36,415 nt of DNA, from NCBI GenBank assembly GCA_007135125.1, contig SLJK01000145.1:1-36415 (forward strand). The letters are read 5' to 3'. Source of the stretch: Syntrophomonadaceae bacterium (GTDB lineage Bacteria > Bacillota > Dethiobacteria > DTU022 > UBA8154). The position numbers and the translations under genes were made by a program. Positions 9,383 through 18,247 of this stretch are shown here, one piece after another; position 1 is the first letter of the stretch; each line of letters begins with the position of its first letter. The notes below the pieces were generated by a model, which saw only the letters and a list, made by a program, of their open reading frames with translations, was not told the DNA's origin and did no database searches.

Positions 9383-10498
9383 ATGCCTAATGTCAATACT
9401 GAGCATGATCTGCGCAACCCACCTGATTTTGCAATTTTATTTACGGTGCTAATTTTAACAGGGTTTGGCCTGGTAATGATCCTCAGTGCCAGCTACATAA
9501 CTTCCCTGGAATTAAGGGGAGATGCCTTTTTTTTCCTGCGCCGGCAAGCTTTTTGGGTGCTGCTGGGCTTGTTGGGGATGATTTGTACTACAAGCATTAG
9601 TTACTGGAAATGGCGTAGAATTATCCCCTTTTTATTACTTGTTAATTTTTTCCTCTTAACTGCCGTTTTTGTGCCCGGTCTGGGGGTAGAAGTGAACGAG
9701 GCAAGGCGCTGGATCAGCGTTGGAGGAATGACCCTGCAGCCTTCGGAATTTAGCAAGTTGGCGATAGTTATTTTTTCTGCAGCATTTTTAAGTAAAAAAA
9801 ACATCAACTTGAACAGTTTTTGGGAAAGCAGTGTATTGCCCCTTGGCTTCATGGGTTTTTCCTTTTTGCTTATTATTAAACAGCCGGATCTGGGCACTGC
9901 TTTGGCTCTTGCTGGTGTGACCTTAATAATCGTTTTTGCTGCCGGGGTTCCTTTGAAGCAACTTTTCCCCCTGGTTTTGTTAATATCGCCTCTGGCAATG
10001 TACCTGACCCTTAGTGAACCATACCGTGTGCGCCGTATTTTTTCTTTTCTCGATCCCTGGTCCGACCCACTTTATTCGGGCTATCATATCATCCAATCCC
10101 TCTATGCTCTTGGGCCGGGAGGGCTGTTTGGAGTAGGTTTGGGCCACAGTAAGCAGAAGCTTTATTATCTTCCTGAACCACAAAATGACTTTATATTTGC
10201 CATTATCGGGGAGGAATTGGGCTTTTTAGGGGCGGTTACAGTCATGGTGCTATTTTTTATCTTAATATGGAGAGGTTTCAAAATTGCTTTAACTGCCCCG
10301 GATGCTTTCGGGAGTCTTTTGGCGACAGGACTGATATCAATAATTACTATTCAGGTTCTTATTAACATAGGGGTTGTTACTGGTTCTATACCTGTGACAG
10401 GTATAAACCTTCCATTTATTAGTGCCGGCGGAAGCTCCCTTTTTTTTAGCATGTGTGCCGTGGGTATCCTAATGAATATTTCTAGGTACACTCGTTAG
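9383..10498 (+). CDS. ftsW: SEDS-family glycosyltransferase FtsW/SpoVE
   Basis: Multi-TM SEDS protein; LQPSEFSKLAIV, KQPDLGTAL, GLGHSKQKLYYLPEPQNDFIFAIIGEELG, PFISAGGSSL. Confidence 0.94.
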   Translation: MPNVNTEHDLRNPPDFAILFTVLILTGFGLVMILSASYITSLELRGDAFFFLRRQAFWVLLGLLGMICTTSISYWKWRRIIPFLLLVNFFLLTAVFVPGLGVEVNEARRWISVGGMTLQPSEFSKLAIVIFSAAFLSKKNINLNSFWESSVLPLGFMGFSFLLIIKQPDLGTALALAGVTLIIVFAAGVPLKQLFPLVLLISPLAMYLTLSEPYRVRRIFSFLDPWSDPLYSGYHIIQSLYALGPGGLFGVGLGHSKQKLYYLPEPQNDFIFAIIGEELGFLGAVTVMVLFFILIWRGFKIALTAPDAFGSLLATGLISIITIQVLINIGVVTGSIPVTGINLPFISAGGSSLFFSMCAVGILMNISRYTR

Positions 10499-10514
10499 GC
10501 AGGAGGTTAATAAT

Positions 10515-11615
10515 TTGCGTGTGCTTTTAACCGGAGGGGCTACAGGGGGGCATATTTATCCTGCTCTTGCCCTGGGAAGATATATCAGAAAAGAAGATCC
10601 AACTGCCGAGCTGCAATTTGTAGGGGCCAAAGGGGGCTTGGAGGAAAAAATAATTCCACAGGCTGGTTTTATCCTGGAAACGTTGGAGGTTAAAGGTTTC
10701 CCGCGGCGTTTCACTCCAGCACTTTTTAAATCCTGTTTCTTGTTGGGTAGAGCTGCTTTGCATGCCTCTCGCATATTAAGAACCTTTAAGCCGGACGTGA
10801 TTATTGGTACGGGAGGCTTTGCCGCTGCTCCGGTAGTGATGGCAGGGTTGGTGCATCGCAAGAGAGTTATCCTTCATGAACAGAATGTCCTGCCAGGGCT
10901 AGCCAACCGTGTTTTTGCCCCTTGGGTTTACGGGGTTTGTCTTTCTTATGAGGCATCAAAGGATTATTTTCGCAGGAGTTCTAATCTTTATCTAACCGGA
11001 AACCCCAGGGCTTCTGAAATGGAAGAAGTGGAAAAAGATTCTGCCCGTAATCTTTTAGGGTTAGACCCCGAGCTGCCTTTGGTGCTGGCTGTCGGAGGCA
11101 GTGGGGGGGCTGAAAAGCTGAACCAGTGTATGCTTGACTTTCTATTTCTTTCGGCAGGAAACAAAAATCTTCAAGTTTTATATGTTACTGGTGAAAAATA
11201 TTATGAACAGGTCATCTCCAGGCTTGCCAAAGGAAAAATAATAGAAAATTACGGCGGCCGACTGCAAGTTAGAGCTTACCAGCAAGAGATACCGCTGGCC
11301 ATTTCTGCCGCAGATTTAATGATAACCAGGGCTGGTGCTACAACCCTGGCCGAGCTAACGGCACTGGGAAGGGCTGCCATAGTGGTGCCTTCTCCCAATG
11401 TGGTTCATAATCATCAGTTGCTTAATGCCCAAGAACTATTTAACCATGGAGCAGTGTCTTTGATAGAAGAAGGAGGGCTCAGTGGTCAGGTGCTGCAGGA
11501 TGAAGTATACAGGATCCTGTACAATTCTTCATTGCTGGAGCAGATGTCCCAAATAAGCAAAAGCCTGGGCTGTACTGATGCCGCAAGCAATATTTATAAA
11601 TTGTTTCTTTCTTAA
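10515..11615 (+). CDS. murG: UDP-N-acetylglucosamine--N-acetylmuramyl-(pentapeptide) pyrophosphoryl-undecaprenol N-acetylglucosamine transferase MurG
   Basis: TGGATGGHIYPALAL, GTGGFAAAPVV, HEQNVLPGLANR, TRAGATTLAEL motifs. Confidence 0.96.
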   Translation: MRVLLTGGATGGHIYPALALGRYIRKEDPTAELQFVGAKGGLEEKIIPQAGFILETLEVKGFPRRFTPALFKSCFLLGRAALHASRILRTFKPDVIIGTGGFAAAPVVMAGLVHRKRVILHEQNVLPGLANRVFAPWVYGVCLSYEASKDYFRRSSNLYLTGNPRASEMEEVEKDSARNLLGLDPELPLVLAVGGSGGAEKLNQCMLDFLFLSAGNKNLQVLYVTGEKYYEQVISRLAKGKIIENYGGRLQVRAYQQEIPLAISAADLMITRAGATTLAELTALGRAAIVVPSPNVVHNHQLLNAQELFNHGAVSLIEEGGLSGQVLQDEVYRILYNSSLLEQMSQISKSLGCTDAASNIYKLFLS

Positions 11616-11655
11616 ACGGGGCAGCAAAACAAGTTGTTTTACGAATAACTTAACA

Positions 11656-11690
11656 GAAAGCCCCCGGCTTTAGAAGTGGGAGTATGTCAA
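11656..11690 (+). mobile_element. Possible remnant IS200/IS605-family end (AGAAAGCCCCCGGCTTTAGAAGTGGGAGTATGTCAA)
   Basis: Resembles the conserved AAGCCCCC-GCTTTAG-GTGGG-(A)GT.TGTCAA right-end/omega-RNA 3' motif of IS200/IS605-type elements; no tnpA/tnpB ORF nearby. Confidence 0.5.
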
Positions 11691-11755
11691 GTACGTGTTA
11701 ATATGGAAGTATAGAAATCCGGCATTTTAAGCGTAAAAATAAAACAGCACAAACA

Positions 11756-12697
11756 GTGAGTTCAGGGGTGAGTTTGTTGAAGTGGAAGGAGAAATTGTTA
11801 AGTGTTTTATCCAGGCCTCCTGCTGTAGAAGAACCAATGTGGAAGCATACTTCTATGCGCATAGGTGGCCCGGCAGAGATAATGGCATTTCCTCAAAGTA
11901 TTAATGAGTTGCGTATTGTACTGGAACTGGCTGCTGTTAACAATGTTCCTTTATTTGTTATTGGTCAGGGAACTAATTTGTTGGTTAAAGATGGAGGAGT
12001 GAGAGGTATTGTCCTTAACCTTGTGGATATGAGCTATTATAGCTATTTTGAGAAGAGTAGTATCAGGGCGGGTGCGTCCGTTAAGCTGACTTACCTGGTA
12101 AAAGAAGCCATAAGGTTTGGCCTAAGGGGGTTGGAGTTTGCTTCAGGGATTCCTGGCAGTCTTGGAGGAGCTATTTATATGAATGCAGGGGCTTATAATA
12201 AATCTATCGGCCAGCTTGTGAGCAGGATAAAACTTATGGATTATGAGGGAAATTTTTTTGAACGCACTGGTTCGGAATTAGTGTTTGGTTATCGTTGGAG
12301 CAGTTTACAGGAAGAAAAACTTATTATTTTGGAGGGAGTGTTAGATTTAATCCCCGGAGAAAGAGAAGAAATACGTCGTTATGCAGAACAGATTCTGCAG
12401 GAACGGCAAGAAAAACATCCCAATTTCCCAAGCGCAGGTAGTTTTTTTCGAAATCCTCCAGGAAAAACAGCAGGATACTTAATTGAGAAAGCTGGGGCAA
12501 AAGGGTTTGCAGTGGGAGATGCACAGGTTTCTATGCAGCATGGTAATTTTATAATCAATAAAGGAGAAGCCACTGCTGAAGATGTATTGAACTTGATGGA
12601 GATGGTGAAGGAAAAAGTAAAAAGTGTAATGAATGTCGAGCTGGAGCCGGAGGTGCGCATAATTGGAGAAAACTGCACTAAACAGGAGAGAGACTAA
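11756..12697 (+). CDS. murB: UDP-N-acetylenolpyruvoylglucosamine reductase MurB
   Basis: HTSMRIGGPAEI, IGQGTNLLVKDGGVRG, GIPGSLGGAIYMNAGAY, FPSAGSFFRNP, GDAQVSMQHGNFIIN motifs. Confidence 0.96.
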   Translation: MSSGVSLLKWKEKLLSVLSRPPAVEEPMWKHTSMRIGGPAEIMAFPQSINELRIVLELAAVNNVPLFVIGQGTNLLVKDGGVRGIVLNLVDMSYYSYFEKSSIRAGASVKLTYLVKEAIRFGLRGLEFASGIPGSLGGAIYMNAGAYNKSIGQLVSRIKLMDYEGNFFERTGSELVFGYRWSSLQEEKLIILEGVLDLIPGEREEIRRYAEQILQERQEKHPNFPSAGSFFRNPPGKTAGYLIEKAGAKGFAVGDAQVSMQHGNFIINKGEATAEDVLNLMEMVKEKVKSVMNVELEPEVRIIGENCTKQERD

Positions 12698-12698
12698 T

Positions 12699-13979
12699 AT
12701 GGAACATTTGATCATAGAAGGCGGAAACAAGTTGAAAGGAACCTTAAAGATTAAAGGCGCAAAAAATTCCGTACTGCCTATCATGGCCGCTTCACTACTT
12801 AATGGAAGCGGAAAGGACGTAATACTGGAGAATATTCCTGATTTGATTGATATGCATGTAATGAGAAAAATCCTGCAGTCTCTGGGAATTACTGTGCATT
12901 ATGTGAATGGCAATTTGAGGATTGCTCCCGGTAATATTAGGAATTATGCGGTTCCAGATCAGTTAATGAGAGAAATGAGGTCGTCTATTTTTTTAATGGG
13001 CCCACTTTTGGCAAAGTTGGGTAAAGTGAAAATTTCATATCCCGGCGGGTGCTCTATCGGGCATCGACCCATAGATCTACATTTAAAAGGGCTTGAGTCT
13101 ATGGGCGCTAAATTTTGGGAGGAGAAGGGTTTTATTTTTGCGTCTGCGACGCAGCTTACAGGCGCTGAAATTCATCTGGACTATCCCAGTGTTGGCGCTA
13201 CAGAGAATTTAATGATGGCGGCGGCCCTGGCAAATGGTAAAACGACAATCAATAATGTGGCTAAAGAACCAGAAATAGTTGATTTGCAGAACTTTTTGAA
13301 TGCTATGGGTGCTGAGGTAAGAGGTGCGGGTACGGAAACACTTAAAATAGAAGGGGTCGAAAGACTGGAGGATTGTACATATCGTGTTATTCCAGATAGA
13401 ATTGTGGCTGGGACTTATATGATAGCTGCCGCCATAACTGGTGGAGAAGTTATTCTTACGGAAGTTATACCCGCTCATCTGGAGGGTATAATAGCCAAGT
13501 TGAGGGAAGCAGGAATTTTCGTGGAGAGCACCGAAGACACCGTGAAAATTGCATGCGGCAACTTAAAAGCGGTGAAAACTTTGCGGACTTCTCCTTATCC
13601 AGGTTTTCCAACGGATCTTCAATCCCAGATGATGGTTTTGCTGTCTCTTGCACGGGGGGAAAGTATGATTGAAGAAAGTGTTTTTGAAGCGAGATTTAAG
13701 CATGTGGTGGAATTAAAAAAAATGAATGCCTCTATAATGGTAGAAGGTTGTAGAGCACATATAAAGGGCATAGAAAAATTAAGAGGTGCAGAAGTAGAGA
13801 TAACGGATTTACGTGCCGGCGCTGCTCTTGTGCTGGCCGGCCTGGCAGCTGAGGGGACCACCATAGTGGCCGGTGTTAAGCATATTGATCGCGGTTATGA
13901 AAAAATTGAAAAAGAATTACAACTGCTTGGTGCCAATATAATCCGAGGACCCAGGGAAAACTTGCTTTACTTTTGTTAG
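12699..13979 (+). CDS. murA: UDP-N-acetylglucosamine 1-carboxyvinyltransferase MurA
   Basis: MEHLIIEGGNKLKGTLKIKGAKNSVLPIMAAS; PYPGFPTDLQSQM; LRAGAALVLAGLAAEG. Internal ATG 12699 preferred over track start 12663. Confidence 0.95.
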   Translation: MEHLIIEGGNKLKGTLKIKGAKNSVLPIMAASLLNGSGKDVILENIPDLIDMHVMRKILQSLGITVHYVNGNLRIAPGNIRNYAVPDQLMREMRSSIFLMGPLLAKLGKVKISYPGGCSIGHRPIDLHLKGLESMGAKFWEEKGFIFASATQLTGAEIHLDYPSVGATENLMMAAALANGKTTINNVAKEPEIVDLQNFLNAMGAEVRGAGTETLKIEGVERLEDCTYRVIPDRIVAGTYMIAAAITGGEVILTEVIPAHLEGIIAKLREAGIFVESTEDTVKIACGNLKAVKTLRTSPYPGFPTDLQSQMMVLLSLARGESMIEESVFEARFKHVVELKKMNASIMVEGCRAHIKGIEKLRGAEVEITDLRAGAALVLAGLAAEGTTIVAGVKHIDRGYEKIEKELQLLGANIIRGPRENLLYFC

Positions 13980-14031
13980 GATCAAATTGCCTTAATCCAA
14001 CGACTCTTACTTTTGGGCTGGTGATAAAATC

Positions 14032-14814
14032 TTGGTGAAACGGTATTTCACAGTTCATGGTGAAAAAAAAGAGGGTGTGGAAAAACGTAAAGAAAAGAGG
14101 AAAGTCAAAAATAGGATTGTTTTTGTAATTATCTTTGTTATCTCCAGCCTATCCTTGTTTTTGTTTTTACGCTCCCCCCTTTTTACTGTTACAGAAATAA
14201 CTGTAACAGGTTTGGAAATGGTTCCTCGTGAAGAATTGTTTTTGGTTATGGGGCTAAGGGATGGTATGAATATGTGGAAACTCAGCCCACCTGAAATAAG
14301 AAACCGTGCTTTGACTGTTCCACAGATAAAGGAGGTTGAAGTAGAAAGAGTATTACCTGATAAACTTTTTATAGATGTTCAAGAAAAGGATCCTCTTGCG
14401 CTTGTTCCCTATCATGGTTATTACCTGGAAGTCGCATCTGATGGAGTGATCATCGGCCTGAGAAATGATTATGAGAAGGATCTGCCCTTGATTACCGGTC
14501 TTTCTCAGGCGAATATGGATGTAGGATATAGTATTGCGAATGGAAAACGGGGGGATATAGTAGGGGAATTTTTGGAGGTTTTTTATAGTAAACCCTCACT
14601 ACCGGTGAAGGAAATTGATGTAAAAGATCCAGATCAGATTATCGTTTATTCATGGGAAGGTGTAGAAATATGGTTGGGAAAAAACGAAGAGCTTCCCAGG
14701 AAGCTGGAAGTTATGGATCATCTTTACCACCGTCTTTTAAAAACAGAAACCAATTTACTGGAGGGTTACCTGGACTTAAGAGCAGTAGAGGCACCCGTTT
14801 TTAAACCTTTCTAA
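14032..14814 (+). CDS. ftsQ: Cell division protein FtsQ/DivIB (POTRA domain)
   Basis: Basic N-terminus, one TM, then POTRA-like FTVTEITVTGLEMVPREELF...VERVLPDKLFIDVQEKDPLALV; position between murA and ftsA. Confidence 0.87.
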   Translation: MVKRYFTVHGEKKEGVEKRKEKRKVKNRIVFVIIFVISSLSLFLFLRSPLFTVTEITVTGLEMVPREELFLVMGLRDGMNMWKLSPPEIRNRALTVPQIKEVEVERVLPDKLFIDVQEKDPLALVPYHGYYLEVASDGVIIGLRNDYEKDLPLITGLSQANMDVGYSIANGKRGDIVGEFLEVFYSKPSLPVKEIDVKDPDQIIVYSWEGVEIWLGKNEELPRKLEVMDHLYHRLLKTETNLLEGYLDLRAVEAPVFKPF

Positions 14815-14904
14815 TAATTATTTTTTGTGTTGAAAGGAAAAACATTTCTTGTGTGGAATAAATTAAATAGCATGACAATGCCTGTTATCTTAGGGGGTGT
14901 AGTA

Positions 14905-16131
14905 TTGAGCAGGCGAGATGTAGTAACTGGGATCGACATTGGAACTTCCAACGTTTGCGTAATAGTAGGTGAAATTGCTTCTGACGGTTCGATAAACATT
15001 GTTGGCGTAGGGACAAGTCCTTCAGGTGGGATCAAAAAGGGAATTATTGTTGATTTAGAACGCACTGTAGAAGCTATAAATACTGCTAAATCTGAAGCTG
15101 AACGGATGATAGGGTCCAAGATATCAGAAGTAAGTGTTGGTATAGCAGGGTCTCATGTGGGTTTGATAAATAATCGTGGTGTCGTTGCTGTTTCCAGAGA
15201 TGATAAGGAGATCACGGAACAAGATGTAGAAAGGGTTCTAAATGCTGCCAGAGTAATTGCTTTGCCACAGGATAGGGAGATTATTGATGTAATTCCTCGC
15301 GAGTATATTATTGATGGTTATGATGGCATTCGTGATCCTGTGGGGATGTTAGGGGTTCGACTGGAAGTTGAGGCTATGGTTTTAACCGGATCTATGACTT
15401 CTCTACGCAACCTTTTACGTTGTGTAGAAATTGCTGACTGTGAAATTGAATCGCTGGTACTCAATTCTTTAGGTAATGGAGAAATATGTCTTTCTCGAGA
15501 TGAGAAGGAGTTAGGTGTTTTTTTAATTGATATTGGAGGCGGTACTACCGAGGTGTCTTTCTTTCAAGGAGGGGGATTAAGGGATATAACCGTTTTACCG
15601 GTGGGTGGAGATCACATCACCAATGATCTTGCTGTGGGATTGAGAACGACTTTTCAACTGGCTGAAAAATTAAAAGTGGAGCAAGGATGTGCCCTCAGAG
15701 AGATGGCTTCTGAAGAAGCAAAAATTGAGATTGAGGGTATAAGTGGAAGGGATAAGCGTGTTATTTCGCCACATGAACTTTTTTCGTATATTGAGCCTCG
15801 AATACTGGAGATCATGCAGCTTTGCAGCCAGGAGATGGCACGTATGGGATATAATACAATACCGCCAGGCGGTGTTGTGCTGACAGGCGGCGTTTCTATG
15901 ATGAAGGGGATCGCCGAGCTGGCAGAGTCTATTTTTGATGGCCCTGTTCGGATTGCTCAGCCCGAGTACCTGGGAGTTAAAAGCCCCATTTATTCAACAG
16001 CAGTGGGAATAATTCACTATTCTCTTCGTAATAACACGGTTGGAAGGCCCAAAGCAACCGACAGCAAGATGGGATTTATAGTGGCACTTTGGAAAAGGTT
16101 CAAAGCATTTATTACTGATATTTGGGAATGA
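14905..16131 (+). CDS. ftsA: Cell division protein FtsA
   Basis: VVTGIDIGTSNVCVIVGE, SVGIAGSHV, DIGGGTTEVSFF, GGVVLTGGVSMMKGI; probable TTG start at 14905 after AGGGGGTG (track start 14827). Confidence 0.93.
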   Translation: MSRRDVVTGIDIGTSNVCVIVGEIASDGSINIVGVGTSPSGGIKKGIIVDLERTVEAINTAKSEAERMIGSKISEVSVGIAGSHVGLINNRGVVAVSRDDKEITEQDVERVLNAARVIALPQDREIIDVIPREYIIDGYDGIRDPVGMLGVRLEVEAMVLTGSMTSLRNLLRCVEIADCEIESLVLNSLGNGEICLSRDEKELGVFLIDIGGGTTEVSFFQGGGLRDITVLPVGGDHITNDLAVGLRTTFQLAEKLKVEQGCALREMASEEAKIEIEGISGRDKRVISPHELFSYIEPRILEIMQLCSQEMARMGYNTIPPGGVVLTGGVSMMKGIAELAESIFDGPVRIAQPEYLGVKSPIYSTAVGIIHYSLRNNTVGRPKATDSKMGFIVALWKRFKAFITDIWE

Positions 16132-16228
16132 GAAGTATTAATATATATTTTCCCTTGTTATTTTTGTAGATGGAAGACCCGTTATTTGTATTTCTTAAAG
16201 CTGCTGCCAAGCAAAAGGGGAGGTAAAG

Positions 16229-17296
16229 ATGGGCATGATTGATTTTGAGATTGAAATGGAACTTTACGCCCAGATCAAAGTTATCGGTGTGGGTGGAGGT
16301 GGAAGCAACGCCGTAAACAGGATGATCGCTTCCGGGCTTAAGGGAGTAGATTTTATATCAGTTAACACTGATGCACAGGCCCTGGAACTGGCTAAATCTG
16401 GAACCAAGCTGCAGGTGGGTTCAAAGTTAACAAAAGGACTTGGTTCAGGGGGTAATCCTGAGATCGGACTGCAGGCAGCGGAGGAAAGCAGGGACGAGAT
16501 TGAGACTGTTCTCAAAGGTGCAGATATGGTTTTTATAACTGCAGGTATGGGTGGCGGTACTGGTACCGGCGCTGCTCCAACTATTGCAGAAACTGCTAAG
16601 AATTTGAACGCTTTAACTGTAGGCGTTGTAACACGTCCTTTTTCTTTTGAGGGGCGTCGCCGTATGAAACAGGCAGAGGATGGTATCGCTTCTCTTAAAG
16701 AAAAGGTTGATACGCTTATAGTCATTCCTAACGATAAGCTGCTCCAAGTTGTAGATAAACGCACCCCTTTAGTTGAAGCTTTCCGCATTGCGGATGATGT
16801 GTTGCGGCAGGGAGTACAGGGTATATCTGATTTAATCGCTGTGCCGGGCTTAATCAACCTTGACTTTGCTGATGTAAGAGCGATAATGGAAGAAAAAGGA
16901 ACTGCCCTTATGGGTGTGGGTATGGCAAATGGTGAGAATAGTGCTTTGGAAGCAGCGAAAGGAGCTATCTACAGCCCCTTACTAGAAACCTCTATTGATG
17001 GTGCAATGGGTGTTTTAATTAACATTACAGGAAGTAACAGTCTCAGCCTTTTCGAAATTCATGAGGCAGCGGAAGCAATTTCCGAAGCGGCTGATCCCGA
17101 TGCCAATATTATTTTCGGCGCTGTGATTGATGAGTCTTTTAACGAAGAGTGCCGGGTTACTGTAATTGCTACCGGCTTTGATAAACGAGAAATTTCCAAG
17201 CAAAAAAAAGAAATGGTTACTTCTAAAGAAGCTGATTTTGCGGAAACAGATATTGATATTCCTGCTTTTTTAAGACGCCGCCGTTCTAATGGCTAA
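16229..17296 (+). CDS. ftsZ: Cell division protein FtsZ
   Basis: [29 protein letters not shown] tubulin signature, C-terminal [12 protein letters not shown] conserved peptide. Confidence 0.98.
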   Translation: MGMIDFEIEMELYAQIKVIGVGGGGSNAVNRMIASGLKGVDFISVNTDAQALELAKSGTKLQVGSKLTKGLGSGGNPEIGLQAAEESRDEIETVLKGADMVFITAGMGGGTGTGAAPTIAETAKNLNALTVGVVTRPFSFEGRRRMKQAEDGIASLKEKVDTLIVIPNDKLLQVVDKRTPLVEAFRIADDVLRQGVQGISDLIAVPGLINLDFADVRAIMEEKGTALMGVGMANGENSALEAAKGAIYSPLLETSIDGAMGVLINITGSNSLSLFEIHEAAEAISEAADPDANIIFGAVIDESFNEECRVTVIATGFDKREISKQKKEMVTSKEADFAETDIDIPAFLRRRRSNG

Positions 17297-17318
17297 AAAT
17301 TAAGTAGAAAATATTTTA

Positions 17319-17351
17319 TTAAGCTAACGGTGCTGAATGCTGTTAGCTTAA
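17319..17351 (+). terminator. Inverted repeat just after ftsZ (TTAAGCTAAC...GTTAGCTTAA), possible terminator or processing site
   Basis: 10-bp perfect inverted repeat with 13-nt loop, 23 bp after the ftsZ stop; only a weak T tract. Confidence 0.45.
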
Positions 17352-17411
17352 TTATTGTTATTCGTGAATTATATGTAAAAAAAGATTTCCCAGTAATAAC
17401 ACACTGAGAAG

Positions 17412-17441
17412 AAGGTATGGTTTAATATCCATGCTTTTTTT
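17412..17441 (+). terminator. Rho-independent terminator-like hairpin followed by T7
   Basis: AAGGTATGG-tttaatat-CCATGCTTT stem (with G-U pairs) leading into TTTTTTT. Confidence 0.6.
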
Positions 17442-17564
17442 GTGTCACGTTTCAAATCATTCTATTTCTGTTCGTTTTTCCGCAACTCTTCCTCTCTGAC
17501 CGCCAGCATTTACTTTGTCACTTAAGTTTTGGCTCGATTGTTGGAAAAATGGTTTAAGGTGGCT

Positions 17565-17592
17565 TTGCATGCTGAACAAAGTATAATATAAT
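17565..17592 (+). promoter_or_regulatory. Candidate sigma-A promoter for the ylmC operon (TTGCAT - 16 bp - TATAAT)
   Basis: -35 TTGCAT 17565-17570; -10 TATAAT 17587-17592 (overlapping a second TATAAT at 17582-17587). Confidence 0.55.
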
Positions 17593-17714
17593 GGAGTAAT
17601 AGAAGAACGTTTTTTCAAAATCTAACTGTTTTCTTGCTTTGCTCCTTTTAACTTCTGTAAAATGGAATTATAAATGGCTTTTTAACGGACAGCATATTAA
17701 AGGGGGAAAATACC

Positions 17715-17969
17715 ATGACTATCCGTATAGGTGATTTGCGTGACAGGGATGTGGTAAATATTAATGATGGAAAAAGGCTGGGGCTTATTAATGATATTGA
17801 ATTAGATGTAGAGAGCGGCACGATCAAAGCAATTATTATCCCGGGTGCAGCCGGTTTTATGGGGGTTCTTGGCCGAAAACAGGATTTGGTTATTTCATGG
17901 GAAAAGATAGTTAAAGTGGGAGTTGATACGATTCTTGTTGATTTTCATGTAGAGGATGACAACAGTTAA
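17715..17969 (+). CDS. ylmC: YlmC/YmxH family protein (PRC-barrel)
   Basis: 84 aa; RIGDLRDRDVVNINDGKRLGLINDIELDVESGTIKAIIIPG; usual downstream-of-ftsZ locus in Clostridia; strong AGGGGGAAA SD. Confidence 0.9.
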   Translation: MTIRIGDLRDRDVVNINDGKRLGLINDIELDVESGTIKAIIIPGAAGFMGVLGRKQDLVISWEKIVKVGVDTILVDFHVEDDNS

Positions 17970-18240
17970 ACTGGACATAAATCCGGGGTTGCTATATAAT
18001 GAAATGCATTCTGATGAGATAAAAAGAGAGCTTCGCAATGAAGGCTACCGCGAAGTTTATTCTGATATAATCGGGACTAAGATTTTGGGCAAACTATTTC
18101 AAATTGATGAAGTAGTGTATGTGCGTTTTGTTTCTGTATTTTATCGCTATCATAATATTGAAGTTTTAAAGAAGAGCAACAAAAATTATTTCATTTACGC
18201 AAGGCAGACATTCAGAAGAGCAATAATGGATTCCTTTTAA
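17956..18240 (+). pseudogene. NrdR C-terminal fragment: zinc ribbon and first half of ATP-cone missing
   Basis: DEIKRELRNEGYREVYSDIIGTKILGKLFQIDEVVYVRFVSVFYRYHNIEVLKK closely follows the NrdR C-terminal pattern (EIERELRNxGxREVPSxxIGExVMxxLKxLDEVAYVRFASVYRxFxDIxxF); overlaps ylmC by 14 nt. Could be an expressed small protein. Confidence 0.7.
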
Positions 18241-18247
18241 GAAAATA

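Noticed and set aside
16229-17296. Short FtsZ C-terminal linker
   Set aside because: Linker length varies widely in Firmicutes; the conserved tail peptide is present, so nothing unusual.
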